A DNA stretch of 64,000 nt, from assembly GCA_905182425.1 (NCBI GenBank), contig CAJJBP010000006.1:61142-125141 (forward strand), read 5' to 3'. Each line of letters opens with the position of its first letter. Positions within the stretch are counted from its first letter, which is position 1. The translations under genes were made by a program, and so were the position numbers. The stretch comes from an uncultured Planktomarina sp. (GTDB lineage: Bacteria; Pseudomonadota; Alphaproteobacteria; Rhodobacterales; Rhodobacteraceae). Under the pieces are notes generated by a model. It saw only the letters and a list, made by a program, of their open reading frames with translations. It searched no databases and had not been told where the DNA came from. Positions 9,882-19,687 of this stretch are shown piece after piece.

Positions 9882-10001
9882 CTATTTTTCAGCTATCACG
9901 GCTGGCATTACTGAACTACTATCGGAATTTGGTGCTATTGGCGCACCATTGGCTCCACACGAAATTAGAAATATCAGTGAAAAAAATGAATACCATCTCA
10001 T
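9882..10001 (-). CDS. Small LptM-like lipoprotein (39 aa)
   Basis: [39 protein letters not shown], lipobox LISC; ATG overlaps the argH TGA stop (ATGA). Not in ORF track. Confidence 0.72.
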   Translation of the reverse strand: MRWYSFFSLIFLISCGANGAPIAPNSDSSSVMPAVIAEK

Positions 10002-11395
10002 GATAAAAATTCCTCCCAGCGAGCGATTTGCATCCAAACTTGCTCAGGGGCAGTGCCGCCGTAAGATCTTCGCGAGGCAACAGAGTTCTCTACAGTAAGT
10101 ACTTCAAAGACAGCCCGTGTGATTGCTTGATGTACAGATTGCATTTGTTCTAAGGTCAAATCACGCAAGTCACATCCCTGAGTTTCGGCCATTGCCACCA
10201 AGCTACCAGTGACGTGATGCGCTTCGCGAAACGGCATGCCTAATGCACGAACTAACCAGTCAGCTAAATCAGTCGCAGTCGAAAACCCTGAGGTTGCGGC
10301 TGCACGGAGGTTCTCCCGGTTTGCGGTCATATCGCTAATCATCCCCGTCATCGCAGCGAGGGCTAGCATAAGACTATCCGCTGCATCAAAAACTTGCTCT
10401 TTATCCTCCTGCATATCCTTTGAATAGGCCAACGGTAAGCCCTTCATCACCATCATTAAAGCTACATTGGCACCAAAAATTCGACCAATTTTTGCGCGGA
10501 TGAGCTCGGCTGCATCAGGGTTTTTCTTTTGTGGCATAATACTAGAGCCTGTTGAGAAACGATCAGACAAACTTACGAACTGGAACTGAGATGAAGACCA
10601 AATCACGAGTTCTTCTGACAAGCGACTTAGATGCATTGCACAAATACTAGCCACACCAAGAAATTCCAAAGCAAAATCACGGTCAGATACTGCATCCAGA
10701 GAGTTTGCGCTTGGCCGATCAAAGCCTAATGCATTGGCTGTCATTTCTCGATCAATCGGAAAAGATGTACCAGCTAAGGCAGCAGCCCCGAGCGGGCTTT
10801 CATTCATCCGGCGGCGTGCATCTTCAAAACGAGACTTGTCCCGAGCGAGCATTTCAACATACGCCATCATATGATGCCCCCAAGTCACGGGTTGAGCTGT
10901 TTGCAAATGCGTGAAACCTGGCATCACCCAATCTGCCCCTGCTTTGGCTTGCTGCAACAACGCGTTCATTAAGGCCTCTATGCCCTTTATTGCCGCGTCC
11001 ATCTGATCACGTACCCAAAGTTTAAAATCTGTGGCAACTTGGTCGTTTCTACTACGGCCAGTGTGCAGACGGCCCGCGGGCTCACCGATCAAGTCTTTCA
11101 GTCGGGATTCAATATTCATGTGAATATCTTCTAATGCGACTTGAAATGGAAAATTTCCTGTTTCAATTTCGGATAAGATTGTGAGAAGACCTTCCCGAAT
11201 GGCATTACTATCGCTATCTGAGATAATACCGACCGCACCCAACATTGCGGCGTGGGCGCGGCTGCCTTGAATATCTTGAGAGGCTATCCGTTGATCGAAC
11301 TCAATCGAGGCGTTGATGGCCTCCATTATTGCGTCTGGTCCAGCGGTGAAGCGTCCGCCCCACATTTGATTTTGGGATTTGGTCATGAATGACAC
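9998..11395 (-). CDS. argH: Argininosuccinate lyase
   Basis: [12 protein letters not shown] signature, [13 protein letters not shown]; full length. Confidence 0.97.
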   Translation of the reverse strand: MSFMTKSQNQMWGGRFTAGPDAIMEAINASIEFDQRIASQDIQGSRAHAAMLGAVGIISDSDSNAIREGLLTILSEIETGNFPFQVALEDIHMNIESRLKDLIGEPAGRLHTGRSRNDQVATDFKLWVRDQMDAAIKGIEALMNALLQQAKAGADWVMPGFTHLQTAQPVTWGHHMMAYVEMLARDKSRFEDARRRMNESPLGAAALAGTSFPIDREMTANALGFDRPSANSLDAVSDRDFALEFLGVASICAMHLSRLSEELVIWSSSQFQFVSLSDRFSTGSSIMPQKKNPDAAELIRAKIGRIFGANVALMMVMKGLPLAYSKDMQEDKEQVFDAADSLMLALAAMTGMISDMTANRENLRAAATSGFSTATDLADWLVRALGMPFREAHHVTGSLVAMAETQGCDLRDLTLEQMQSVHQAITRAVFEVLTVENSVASRRSYGGTAPEQVWMQIARWEEFLS

Positions 11396-11410
11396 CTTTG
11401 GGAGTTTATT

Positions 11411-12013
11411 ATGCGCTTGATACTTGTAACTGTTCTTTATCTGGTCACTATCACTACTGCAAACGCAGAGACAATTAATCTCGAAGGTTTACGCGTGGGC
11501 GATATGCGCAAGCTACAATTCGGCCCAATGTCCAAAGAAATACCATTTGTAGAATTTCTAACGCCCGACGGGATAGAAATCACAATGGACGCCTACAGAG
11601 GTAAAATTGTTGTTCTTAATTTCTGGGCCACTTGGTGTGCGCCTTGCCGAAAAGAAATGCCCGAGCTCTCTGCTTTGCAGGCTGAACTCGGCGGTATCGA
11701 TTTTGAAGTAGTCACTATTGCCACTGGCCGCAATGAACCAGCCGAAATGGCAGATTTTTTTAAGAATATTGGTGTCACAAACCTGCCCCTATACCGTGAC
11801 CCAAAGCAAGTGTTCGCTCGAAAAATGGGAGTTTTGGGCCTACCAGCAACTATTGTTATTAATCGCGATGGTGCTGAAATCGCTCGCTTACTTGGGGATG
11901 CAAATTGGCACAGCCAAAGCGCATTGGCAATCATGCGAGCCTTGATTGCTGCCCCGCTAAAATTAATTAGATCCGCGCGAACTTTTTTACAGCTTCAAAC
12001 CGTTCACAATTAA
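11411..12013 (+). CDS. tlpA: TlpA-family thiol:disulfide oxidoreductase
   Basis: Signal peptide plus [17 protein letters not shown] thioredoxin motif and [12 protein letters not shown]. Confidence 0.88.
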   Translation: MRLILVTVLYLVTITTANAETINLEGLRVGDMRKLQFGPMSKEIPFVEFLTPDGIEITMDAYRGKIVVLNFWATWCAPCRKEMPELSALQAELGGIDFEVVTIATGRNEPAEMADFFKNIGVTNLPLYRDPKQVFARKMGVLGLPATIVINRDGAEIARLLGDANWHSQSALAIMRALIAAPLKLIRSARTFLQLQTVHN

Positions 12014-12539
12014 TAATGTGGTTGTTAATCAGTCCACAGGCCTCCATCCAGGCATATATAATGGTTGGTCCACAAAATTTGAATCCAGCTTTTTTCAAAT
12101 CTTTGGATATTTGAGCACTGAGATCCGAGTTTGTGGGCACATCAGCTTGTGATCTGTAAGAGCCCACCAACGGTACACCGCCCGTATAGGCCCAAATCCG
12201 CTCCGAAAATGGTATTTTCTCTTGTAATTCAAGGTAGGCTTGAGCGTTGCCAATTGCCGCTTGGATTTTACCTCTGTGCCTAACAATACCAGAATCTTGC
12301 AGCAAGGCATCAACCTCTTTAGGTCCCCAGGTTGCAATAATTTCAGGATCAAAGTTCGCAAAGGCTTTTCGAAAGGCTTCCCGTTTTTTTAAAATTATAA
12401 TCCAACTTAGGCCAGCTTGAAATCCATCTAGAATAAGTTTCTCCCAAAGTGCCCTACTATCATATTCCGGCACCCCCCACTCTTCATCATGATACGCCAC
12501 ATATATAGGTTCGAGACCAACCCATCCACATCTTTGCAT
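11967..12539 (-). CDS. tag: DNA-3-methyladenine glycosylase I
   Basis: YHDEEWGVPEYDSRALWEKLILDGFQAGLSWIIILKKREAFR typical Tag sequence. Confidence 0.94.
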   Translation of the reverse strand: MQRCGWVGLEPIYVAYHDEEWGVPEYDSRALWEKLILDGFQAGLSWIIILKKREAFRKAFANFDPEIIATWGPKEVDALLQDSGIVRHRGKIQAAIGNAQAYLELQEKIPFSERIWAYTGGVPLVGSYRSQADVPTNSDLSAQISKDLKKAGFKFCGPTIIYAWMEACGLINNHIINCERFEAVKKFARI

Positions 12540-13042
12540 TTTTGCCTCCTAATCAACAAACGCTAGGTCCAAAAGCGCATGATGCCAATAGGTTCAATCG
12601 CACATAGATATTCTTTGGGAACCTGCGACCTTATTTTTAGATTTTTAAAAACTCTAAAGGTCCGTCTTCATCATGTATCAAACAGAACCTTAGCTAAGTC
12701 CGGCAGTTATTTAATTTAATTTAACTTAGCTTAAACACATTCCAGGTGAAAACTGGATCGAGTATCAACAGCTGACGCAATTTTCCAAACACAGTTGGGG
12801 CCAATTTATCTGCAAATTTATCACTGATCAAAATAAAAATTAATGTCTTTATTTAAGTGAATAAAGTAAACTCACTGCTAGCTAAAAGATTTGAAGAAAA
12901 AAATTATAACATACTTAAATTACAATATCCTGCCACAGTACGATAAATTCGTACCTTATGATGAGCGTCAGTTGTTAAAATCATCGTAAAATTAGACTAA
13001 TTCACAAGCAAGCGTTATTCCTCCGTTCAGAGAGAATTTTTT

Positions 13043-13870
13043 ATGGCAAATATAGTTATCACATCCGCCTCACGTACAGCTGTGGGTAGCTTCGGTGGCG
13101 CATTTGCCGGCGCTCCGGCACACGTCCTTGGTGCTTCTATTTTAGAGGCTGTTGTTGAACGGGCTGGTATCGAAAAGTCCAAAGTCAGCTAAACAATTCT
13201 TGGCCAAGTTCTAACCGCAGATCAGGGTCAAAGTCCGGCCCGTCAGGCACACATAAATGCCGGTCTCCCCATCGAATCAGCCACCTGGAGTATCAATCAG
13301 GTTTGCGGATCAAGTTTACGTGCTGTTGCTCTGGGTGCACAACATATTCAGCTTGGTGATGCAGATATTATTGTAGCAGGCGGCCAAGAAAACATGACGC
13401 TTGCTCCACATGTCGCGCAACTTCGTAGCGGGACAAAAATGGGCGACATAAAATACTTAGATAGCATGATCCATGATTGATTATGGTACGCATTCAACCA
13501 ATATCATATGGGGCAAACCGCGGAGAACGTCGCAAGCCAGTATGGCATCAGTCGTGATGCGCAAGATGAATTTGCGCTAACGAGCCAAAATAAAGCTGAA
13601 GCAGCTCGTAAAGCCAGACATTTTATTAAGGAGATATCTCCCTTTACTGTTAAAAGCCACAAAGGTGATATCATCATAGAAATGGATGAATACACACGAC
13701 ACGGTGCCACGATCGAAAGCATGCAAAAAATGCAGCCAGCTTTTTTGGGTGATGGTGGGTCCGTGACCGCCGCCAATGCATCAGGCATAAATGATGGTGC
13801 CGCCGCGGTCTTACTTACGACGTTCACTAAGATCAGAAGACCCAAGTATGTAGATTTATTTATAATTTAG
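13043..13870 (+). pseudogene. phaA: Degraded acetyl-CoA acetyltransferase (phaA/atoB type)
   Basis: One reading frame from ATG 13043 encodes a thiolase (MANIVITSASRTAVGSFGGAFAGAPAHVLGASILEAVVERAGIEKSKVS*TILGQVLTADQGQSPARQAHINAGLPIESATWSINQVCGSSLRAVALGAQHIQLGDADIIVAGGQENM...) with TAA at 13190-13192 and TGA at 13478-13480. C-terminal catalytic third absent. Confidence 0.93.
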
Positions 13871-13945
13871 AACGAAACTATATTGCAAAAATTAGTCTAA
13901 TTTAGTAACAAGATTTCAATAGGAATCTAATTACAGGAGGGCTTA

Positions 13946-14671
13946 ATGTCCCGCGTTGCTCTCATAACCGGCGGCACCCGAGGCATCGGTGCCGCCGTAT
14001 CAATAGCTCTCAAAGCAGAAGGCTACGTTGTAGCTGCAACTTTTGCAGGTAACGAGGAAAAAGCTGCAATATTTACCGCAGAAACGGGCATTGCAACATT
14101 CAAATGGGACGTTTCAGACTATGATGCCTGCATTTTAGGAATTCAAAAAATCGAAAATAAATTTGGTCCAGTAGAAGTCCTCGTTAACAATGCTGGCATC
14201 ACCCGTGACGCTCCATTCCATAAAATGTCTCGGGAGCAGTGGAGCGATGTAATGCGTACCAATCTTGATGGTGTTTTCAATATGACCCACCCCTTGTGGA
14301 ACGGAATGCGACAACGTAAATTCGGTCGCGTGATCAACATTTCCTCAATCAACGGACAAAAAGGTCAATTTGCACAAACAAACTACTCTGCTGCAAAAGC
14401 AGGTGACATTGGCTTTACAAAAGCTTTAGCACAAGAAGGCGCACGCGCAGGCATCACAGTCAATGCTATTTGTCCAGGTTACATCTCAACAGAGATGGTT
14501 ATGGCAGTACCTGAAAAAGTACGTGAAACTATTGTTGCTCAAATCCCTGTAGGCCGCTTGGGAGAAGCAGCGGAGATAGCGCGTTGCGTCGTGTTTCTAG
14601 CATCAGACGATGCGGGTTTTATTACAGGCGCTACTTTAACAGCTAACGGCGGCCAATACATGGCTTCCTAA
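13946..14671 (+). CDS. phaB: Acetoacetyl-CoA reductase
   Basis: SDR fold: TGGTRGIGAAV, NNAGITRDAPFHKM, SSINGQKGQFAQTNYSAAKAGDIGFTKALAQEGA. Confidence 0.93.
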   Translation: MSRVALITGGTRGIGAAVSIALKAEGYVVAATFAGNEEKAAIFTAETGIATFKWDVSDYDACILGIQKIENKFGPVEVLVNNAGITRDAPFHKMSREQWSDVMRTNLDGVFNMTHPLWNGMRQRKFGRVINISSINGQKGQFAQTNYSAAKAGDIGFTKALAQEGARAGITVNAICPGYISTEMVMAVPEKVRETIVAQIPVGRLGEAAEIARCVVFLASDDAGFITGATLTANGGQYMAS

Positions 14672-14741
14672 GTCTCAGATATTTATCTAAAATATAATAT
14701 GCCTTCTGCGTTCAGTAACCGTTTTAGAGTAAGTAAGTCTA

Positions 14742-14906
14742 TTACCCAGTTAATCGTGTAATCTCTTCCTTAAGACGCAATTTTTTACGCTTCATCTCTG
14801 CTACTTGCAAATAATCAGATGATGGAGATTTTTGGGCAAGCTCAACAGCATGGGAAATTGTTACATGCTTACGTTTTAGCTCAGTGATTCTGGAATTTAC
14901 ATTCAT
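14742..14906 (-). CDS. DUF465 (YdcH-like) family protein
   Basis: MNVNSRITELKRKHVTISHAVELAQKSPSSDYLQVAEMKRKKLRLKEEITRLTG. Confidence 0.85.
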   Translation of the reverse strand: MNVNSRITELKRKHVTISHAVELAQKSPSSDYLQVAEMKRKKLRLKEEITRLTG

Positions 14907-15023
14907 AGTTCCGCCTCTCTTATGTGCCAATAAGTAGATTCCAACACAAAAAACTTAACCTGTCATCAGGAAGTTATTGCACAACTTAGATAAACAGTTT
15001 CTCGGCAAAACATTGCTCAATAA

Positions 15024-15776
15024 TCAAGCACCCCACTCAAACGCAGCGCCATTTCTCAAAATTTCAAATATCTCATTCGAATAATCGGGCTTATCCGTAA
15101 TATGTTGGTGCCCAGCATGGAGTACCTTTACAGCGCAAAGCTTAAACGCCGCCCTCCCAGATTTACGCGCACGCACCAGAATCAAATGTGGTGCACGGCC
15201 TTCGCGAGGGCTTAGAGGCTGCACAACGATTGATCCCAACTTACCGTTCAAAGATCGCAATATATCAGGTAATCTCTCAACACGCTGGATGATCGTAACA
15301 TAACCTCTTGGTCGCAGTCGGCGTGAAGCCATATCGACCCAAGCTTCAAGATCAACTCTCTCAGTGCGCCCCAAGGCACGGCCTGGATCTGGTGAGGCTG
15401 TAGAAGATGAACTGGAAAAATATGGAGGGTTCATAATGACTTGATGAAACTGCTGGTCGTAAAATGCCATCGGCCGGGCTGAAACATCACCTGTTTGAAC
15501 TTCAAATTCTAAATTATTCTGAGTTGCATTAATACGTGCCAAATTAACGTATTCAGGCAGAATTTCAACACCGTGTAGCGTCAATTTTTGCACCCGAGCA
15601 CCAAGACATAAGCTGGCCACACCCACACCACATCCGAGTTCAAGAACATCTTCACCTGGCTGTGCAGGGCATGCAGCTGCCAGAAGAACCGGGTCAATCC
15701 CTGCTCTATATCCTGGGTTTGGCTGGCCAATCTGCAACCGTCCCCCTAAAAAGCCATCCTGAGTTACCGCCACCAT
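15024..15776 (-). CDS. Class I SAM-dependent methyltransferase, tRNA1(Val) A37 N6-methyltransferase type
   Basis: VLELGCGVGVASLCLGARV and NPPYF motifs. Confidence 0.82.
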   Translation of the reverse strand: MVAVTQDGFLGGRLQIGQPNPGYRAGIDPVLLAAACPAQPGEDVLELGCGVGVASLCLGARVQKLTLHGVEILPEYVNLARINATQNNLEFEVQTGDVSARPMAFYDQQFHQVIMNPPYFSSSSSTASPDPGRALGRTERVDLEAWVDMASRRLRPRGYVTIIQRVERLPDILRSLNGKLGSIVVQPLSPREGRAPHLILVRARKSGRAAFKLCAVKVLHAGHQHITDKPDYSNEIFEILRNGAAFEWGA

Positions 15777-15988
15777 TACCCCAAATCTATTTTATTATCC
15801 TGCATGACAGACTTCGCAGCAAAATGATCCCCATCCAAAACCATCAAACGGCGCGGCAATATGCCAATGCTACCTTCTAGGATGCTGCTATTTACGTCAA
15901 ATTCGAAGCAGGTTATGTCTTGTCCCTGCAACAGCATCTTAGCGAACGAAATTACAGTCGGGTCTGTGGTGCGAAGCAGTTCTTTCAT
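15776..15988 (-). CDS. DUF2007-type small protein
   Basis: MKELLRTTDPTVISFAKMLLQGQDITCFEFDVNSSILEGSIGILPRRLMVLDGDHFAAKSVMQDNKIDLG. Confidence 0.8.
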   Translation of the reverse strand: MKELLRTTDPTVISFAKMLLQGQDITCFEFDVNSSILEGSIGILPRRLMVLDGDHFAAKSVMQDNKIDLG

Positions 15989-16045
15989 GTAGCAAACATA
16001 GGCGTGAAGCCTCATGGTTGTCGAGGTAATTGAGGCAAATCAGGT

Positions 16046-17044
16046 ATGAGTTTGGATCACGTCACAACAAAACCACATGACCGTCTCGCAAAGGCTTTAG
16101 CCACAGAGATGTCCCAGGTAAATGACCTAATCACCTTAAAAATGGCATCAGAGTATGCCCCACGTATTCCCGAAGTTACAGCGCACTTAGTCGATGCAGG
16201 CGGCAAACGCCTGCGCCCGATGCTGACGCTCGCTGCTGCTCGTATTTGTAGCTATAACGGACCCTACCACATTCATCTCGCAGCAACAGTTGAGTTCATT
16301 CATACCGCGACCCTATTGCATGACGATGTTGTGGATGAAAGCGCACAAAGACGTGGCAGACCTACAGCAAATTTGCTTTGGGACAACCAGTCAAGTGTAC
16401 TTGTGGGTGATTATTTATTTTCACGCTCTTTTCAACTGATGGTCGAGACGGGCAACCTAAGGGTTTTGGATATTTTAGCAAATGCATCTGCCACAATTGC
16501 TGAAGGGGAAGTTCTGCAATTATCAACCGCCCAAGATCTCACCACAACCGAAGAGACTTATTTCAAAGTTATTCGCGGCAAAACAGCAGCACTATTTTCA
16601 GCCGCAACAGAGGTTGGCGCAGTGATAGCAGGCGAGGACGATACAACGGTTCAAGCTTTGCGCAATTACGGTGATGCTTTGGGGATATCCTTTCAGATTG
16701 TTGACGATTTATTAGATTACTCCGGCACAGACGCCACCGGCAAAAACCTTGGCGATGACTTCCGGGAGCGTAAACTCACTCTACCTGTTATAAAGGCTAT
16801 CACGATGGCAGACGAAACCGAAAAGGTTTTCTGGTACCGATGTATTGCCAAAGGTGAGCAGGCCGGTAATGACTTGGATCAAGCACTTGAGATCATGGAA
16901 CGGCATGGAACTTTAGAAACAACACGTTTACAAGCAATAGACTGGTCAAACCGGGCCAAACAAGCCCTTGAGCCGCTTCCGCCAAGTGATATCCGTGACA
17001 TGTTAACTGATTTAGCAGATTATGTTGTTGCCCGCCTGAGCTAA
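16046..17044 (+). CDS. ispB: Polyprenyl (octa/decaprenyl) diphosphate synthase
   Basis: LLHDDVVDESAQRRG and QIVDDLLDYSG Asp-rich motifs. Confidence 0.93.
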   Translation: MSLDHVTTKPHDRLAKALATEMSQVNDLITLKMASEYAPRIPEVTAHLVDAGGKRLRPMLTLAAARICSYNGPYHIHLAATVEFIHTATLLHDDVVDESAQRRGRPTANLLWDNQSSVLVGDYLFSRSFQLMVETGNLRVLDILANASATIAEGEVLQLSTAQDLTTTEETYFKVIRGKTAALFSAATEVGAVIAGEDDTTVQALRNYGDALGISFQIVDDLLDYSGTDATGKNLGDDFRERKLTLPVIKAITMADETEKVFWYRCIAKGEQAGNDLDQALEIMERHGTLETTRLQAIDWSNRAKQALEPLPPSDIRDMLTDLADYVVARLS

Positions 17045-17047
17045 AGG

Positions 17048-17878
17048 TTAACGCTCAATAGCTCCTGCATAAACCCACCACGCTGGTTGAGCTGTAGCTA
17101 TACAATCTCTGCAAGCACGGGCAATATCTGCACTTTCAAACAAAGCAAAACAAGTCGCCCCAGATCCTGACATTCTAGCGGCTAAAGGTTCAAAGGATTT
17201 TAGTCGTTGCAAAACGTCTTCAATGGAGGCCACCTGCGCGATCGCAAGCTTCTGCAAATCATTGCGCTGCACGGGTAACCACTCATACCATTTTGAGAGT
17301 GAGGATGGATAATACAAAATTGGTGAATTTTTTTTGTGTGATAAATTATCAAATATTCGAGCGGTTGAAACTTGAAATCCCGGATTCACTAACACCGCAT
17401 ACAACTCAGGAAATTGCACTACTGGCTGTATAACCTCACCAACACCGCTCATCCAGACTGATCCGCACTCAATACAAACTGGCACATCCGCACCCAAAGA
17501 CAGCTGCTCGGTGATAGATGGTAAGTCTAAATTCCAAAGCTTAGCCATTCCTCGAAGGGTAGCCGCAGCATCAGCGCTACCACCACCAATACCGGAGAAT
17601 ATCGGCATAGTTTTATGAAGAATAATTTCAGTTGCGCATTCAGTTGGAAATAATGCAGCTGCGCGTAATATAAGATTGTCGTCTTGACCAGACAAGAAGG
17701 TTGCTTGAGGTCCAACAATCTTAAGGGTTGTCTTCGAGGCTTTGCGCACCTCAATCCATTCACCAACATCGAGAAAAACCACCAAACTCTCGAGTAGATG
17801 CAATCCGTCTGTGGCCCTCTGCCCCACCACATGCAAACAAAGGTTTATTTTGGCGGGTGCAGACTGCCTAATTACCAT
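17048..17878 (-). CDS. ispE: 4-diphosphocytidyl-2-C-methyl-D-erythritol kinase
   Basis: APAKINLCLHVVGQRATDGLHLLESLV, IFSGIGGGSADAAATLR, MSGSGATCFALF. Confidence 0.94.
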   Translation of the reverse strand: MVIRQSAPAKINLCLHVVGQRATDGLHLLESLVVFLDVGEWIEVRKASKTTLKIVGPQATFLSGQDDNLILRAAALFPTECATEIILHKTMPIFSGIGGGSADAAATLRGMAKLWNLDLPSITEQLSLGADVPVCIECGSVWMSGVGEVIQPVVQFPELYAVLVNPGFQVSTARIFDNLSHKKNSPILYYPSSLSKWYEWLPVQRNDLQKLAIAQVASIEDVLQRLKSFEPLAARMSGSGATCFALFESADIARACRDCIATAQPAWWVYAGAIER

Positions 17879-19580
17879 CAGAGTTTATCAACGGCGCCAA
17901 TCCCTCATCCATAAGAACTTGATCCAAACCAACATCCAATTTTCGTTCAATGCGTCCCGGATCAATATCATTGAGATCGGTTTTCGATGTGATAAAGCTC
18001 AAAGATCGACGCCATTGAAAGCGAGCTTCAACTTTTCGTCCAACGGCCCAATACGCATCACCAAGATGGTCGTTCACAATTGGGTCTGTCGCCATCAATT
18101 CAGTTGCACGCTCCATATTTATAACTGCTTCACTGTACTGACCTAGGCGAAATTGCACCCACCCAAGGCTATCTATAATATAACCTGAATCTGGTTTCTC
18201 AATAGCTGCACGTGAAATCATGGAAAGCGCTTCATCCAAACGCTCCCCGCGTTCGACCAAAGAATACCCCAGATAGTTTAAGACTTGAAATTGATTAGAT
18301 GAAAGGGCCAACGCCCCTTGAAAGTCTCGCTCTGCTGCAGGCCAATTACCACTGCGCTCATGCGCGATTGCTCGAACATAATAAGTATACCAATCTTGAA
18401 TCTTGGGTATATCTATCAAGGAAATAGCGGCATCATAAGCAGTCAGGGCTTCTGCATATTCCCCGTTCTGCCGCCTTGCATTACCTAAAGATTCTTGGAC
18501 GTCACGTACGTTAGGAAAGCTCTGCGCCAATTGAGATAAGACCTCTATTGCACTATTAGTATCTTCTAATTGAAATAAAGTGTCCGCCCGTCCCAACTCG
18601 GCTGTTACAAAGTAGGGATGGCTACGCGGCACTTTATTATAGGCTTCATTGGCGAGTTCATAGCTGCCGAGATCTTCCAATAAATGCGCCGTTAACAAAA
18701 TTGTATCAACATTGCGTGGCTGCAAATAATTTGCCATCCTCGCATAGAGTAACAGCCCGTCCTGGGCCTTACCGTCACGCAAAGCCTCGGCGAAAGAGAA
18801 CAGCACCTCACCTGCGCCTGCAGCGGCAGAGGTGACTATATCAAATCCTACGTTTGCTCCTGCATCAAAACGCGCCCGCATCGCAACAGATCGAGGGTCT
18901 CCTTGGACTCCATGGATTTTCTTCAAGTATGCAGACGCTTTTGCATTTTGATCAAGTTGCACCAAAATTTGAGCACGCGCAAAACTACCCCTTGCGTTCA
19001 CGGAAATTGGTGACTTCTGAGCCCCTGCAAATAGCTCCTCAGCGCTTTCAAAATCTCCAACGAGCGCGAGAGCCAACGCTTTTTGATAACCCGCAAAGCT
19101 ATGTGTCCCTTCCATAGCTGCAATATCATCAAATTTAACCAATGCTGCCCCGACTTTGCCCAACCCCATCAAAGCCCAGGCTTCAAACAACCCGTCAATT
19201 GCTGGTCCTGCAACAGACCCAGCAGACAATCTTTCAAGAGCTTGCTCATACTCCCCAGATTTAAAATCTGCGGTAAGCATCACAAAGTTTGCTAGCGGTA
19301 AATCATTTCCACTCGTTTCAAGCAGATTAGCAATGCTAAGCGCCTTATTGAATTCTCCTACAGCCAAAAACGCCGATAAGGCCTGTGAGAGCAATCCAAA
19401 ATTTCCAGGGGCTTGCACTAAAGCGCGCGCATAATATTCCGTCGCAATTCTATAGTCATGATGCACCACAGCTTGGCGAGCAGCAAGATAAGAACCAGAA
19501 ATATTTTGAGAAACAGCCGGAGTAAAGCAACACACCCCAAAGAGTGCCACAATAATTTTGATTTTAAGTTTATATATCAC
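17868..19580 (-). CDS. Periplasmic tetratricopeptide-repeat protein
   Basis: Signal peptide plus many TPR units (e.g. NYLGYSLVERGERLDEALSMISRAAIEKPDSGYIIDSLGWVQFRLGQYSEAVINMERA). Confidence 0.88.
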   Translation of the reverse strand: MIYKLKIKIIVALFGVCCFTPAVSQNISGSYLAARQAVVHHDYRIATEYYARALVQAPGNFGLLSQALSAFLAVGEFNKALSIANLLETSGNDLPLANFVMLTADFKSGEYEQALERLSAGSVAGPAIDGLFEAWALMGLGKVGAALVKFDDIAAMEGTHSFAGYQKALALALVGDFESAEELFAGAQKSPISVNARGSFARAQILVQLDQNAKASAYLKKIHGVQGDPRSVAMRARFDAGANVGFDIVTSAAAGAGEVLFSFAEALRDGKAQDGLLLYARMANYLQPRNVDTILLTAHLLEDLGSYELANEAYNKVPRSHPYFVTAELGRADTLFQLEDTNSAIEVLSQLAQSFPNVRDVQESLGNARRQNGEYAEALTAYDAAISLIDIPKIQDWYTYYVRAIAHERSGNWPAAERDFQGALALSSNQFQVLNYLGYSLVERGERLDEALSMISRAAIEKPDSGYIIDSLGWVQFRLGQYSEAVINMERATELMATDPIVNDHLGDAYWAVGRKVEARFQWRRSLSFITSKTDLNDIDPGRIERKLDVGLDQVLMDEGLAPLINSDGN

Positions 19581-19687
19581 AAGTATCCCCCCGCATCCTT
19601 TAAGCTAGTGCGAGTTATGCTTAAAAACAATTGGTGCTGGTGCATTTCTGCAAGCAGCTCCAATCATAATTTTAATATAGTGCTAAA

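Noticed and set aside
13478-13480. TGA in phaA as a selenocysteine codon
   Set aside because: The same frame also carries a TAA stop and has lost its 3' end; the expected residue at this position is Gly, so decay is simpler.
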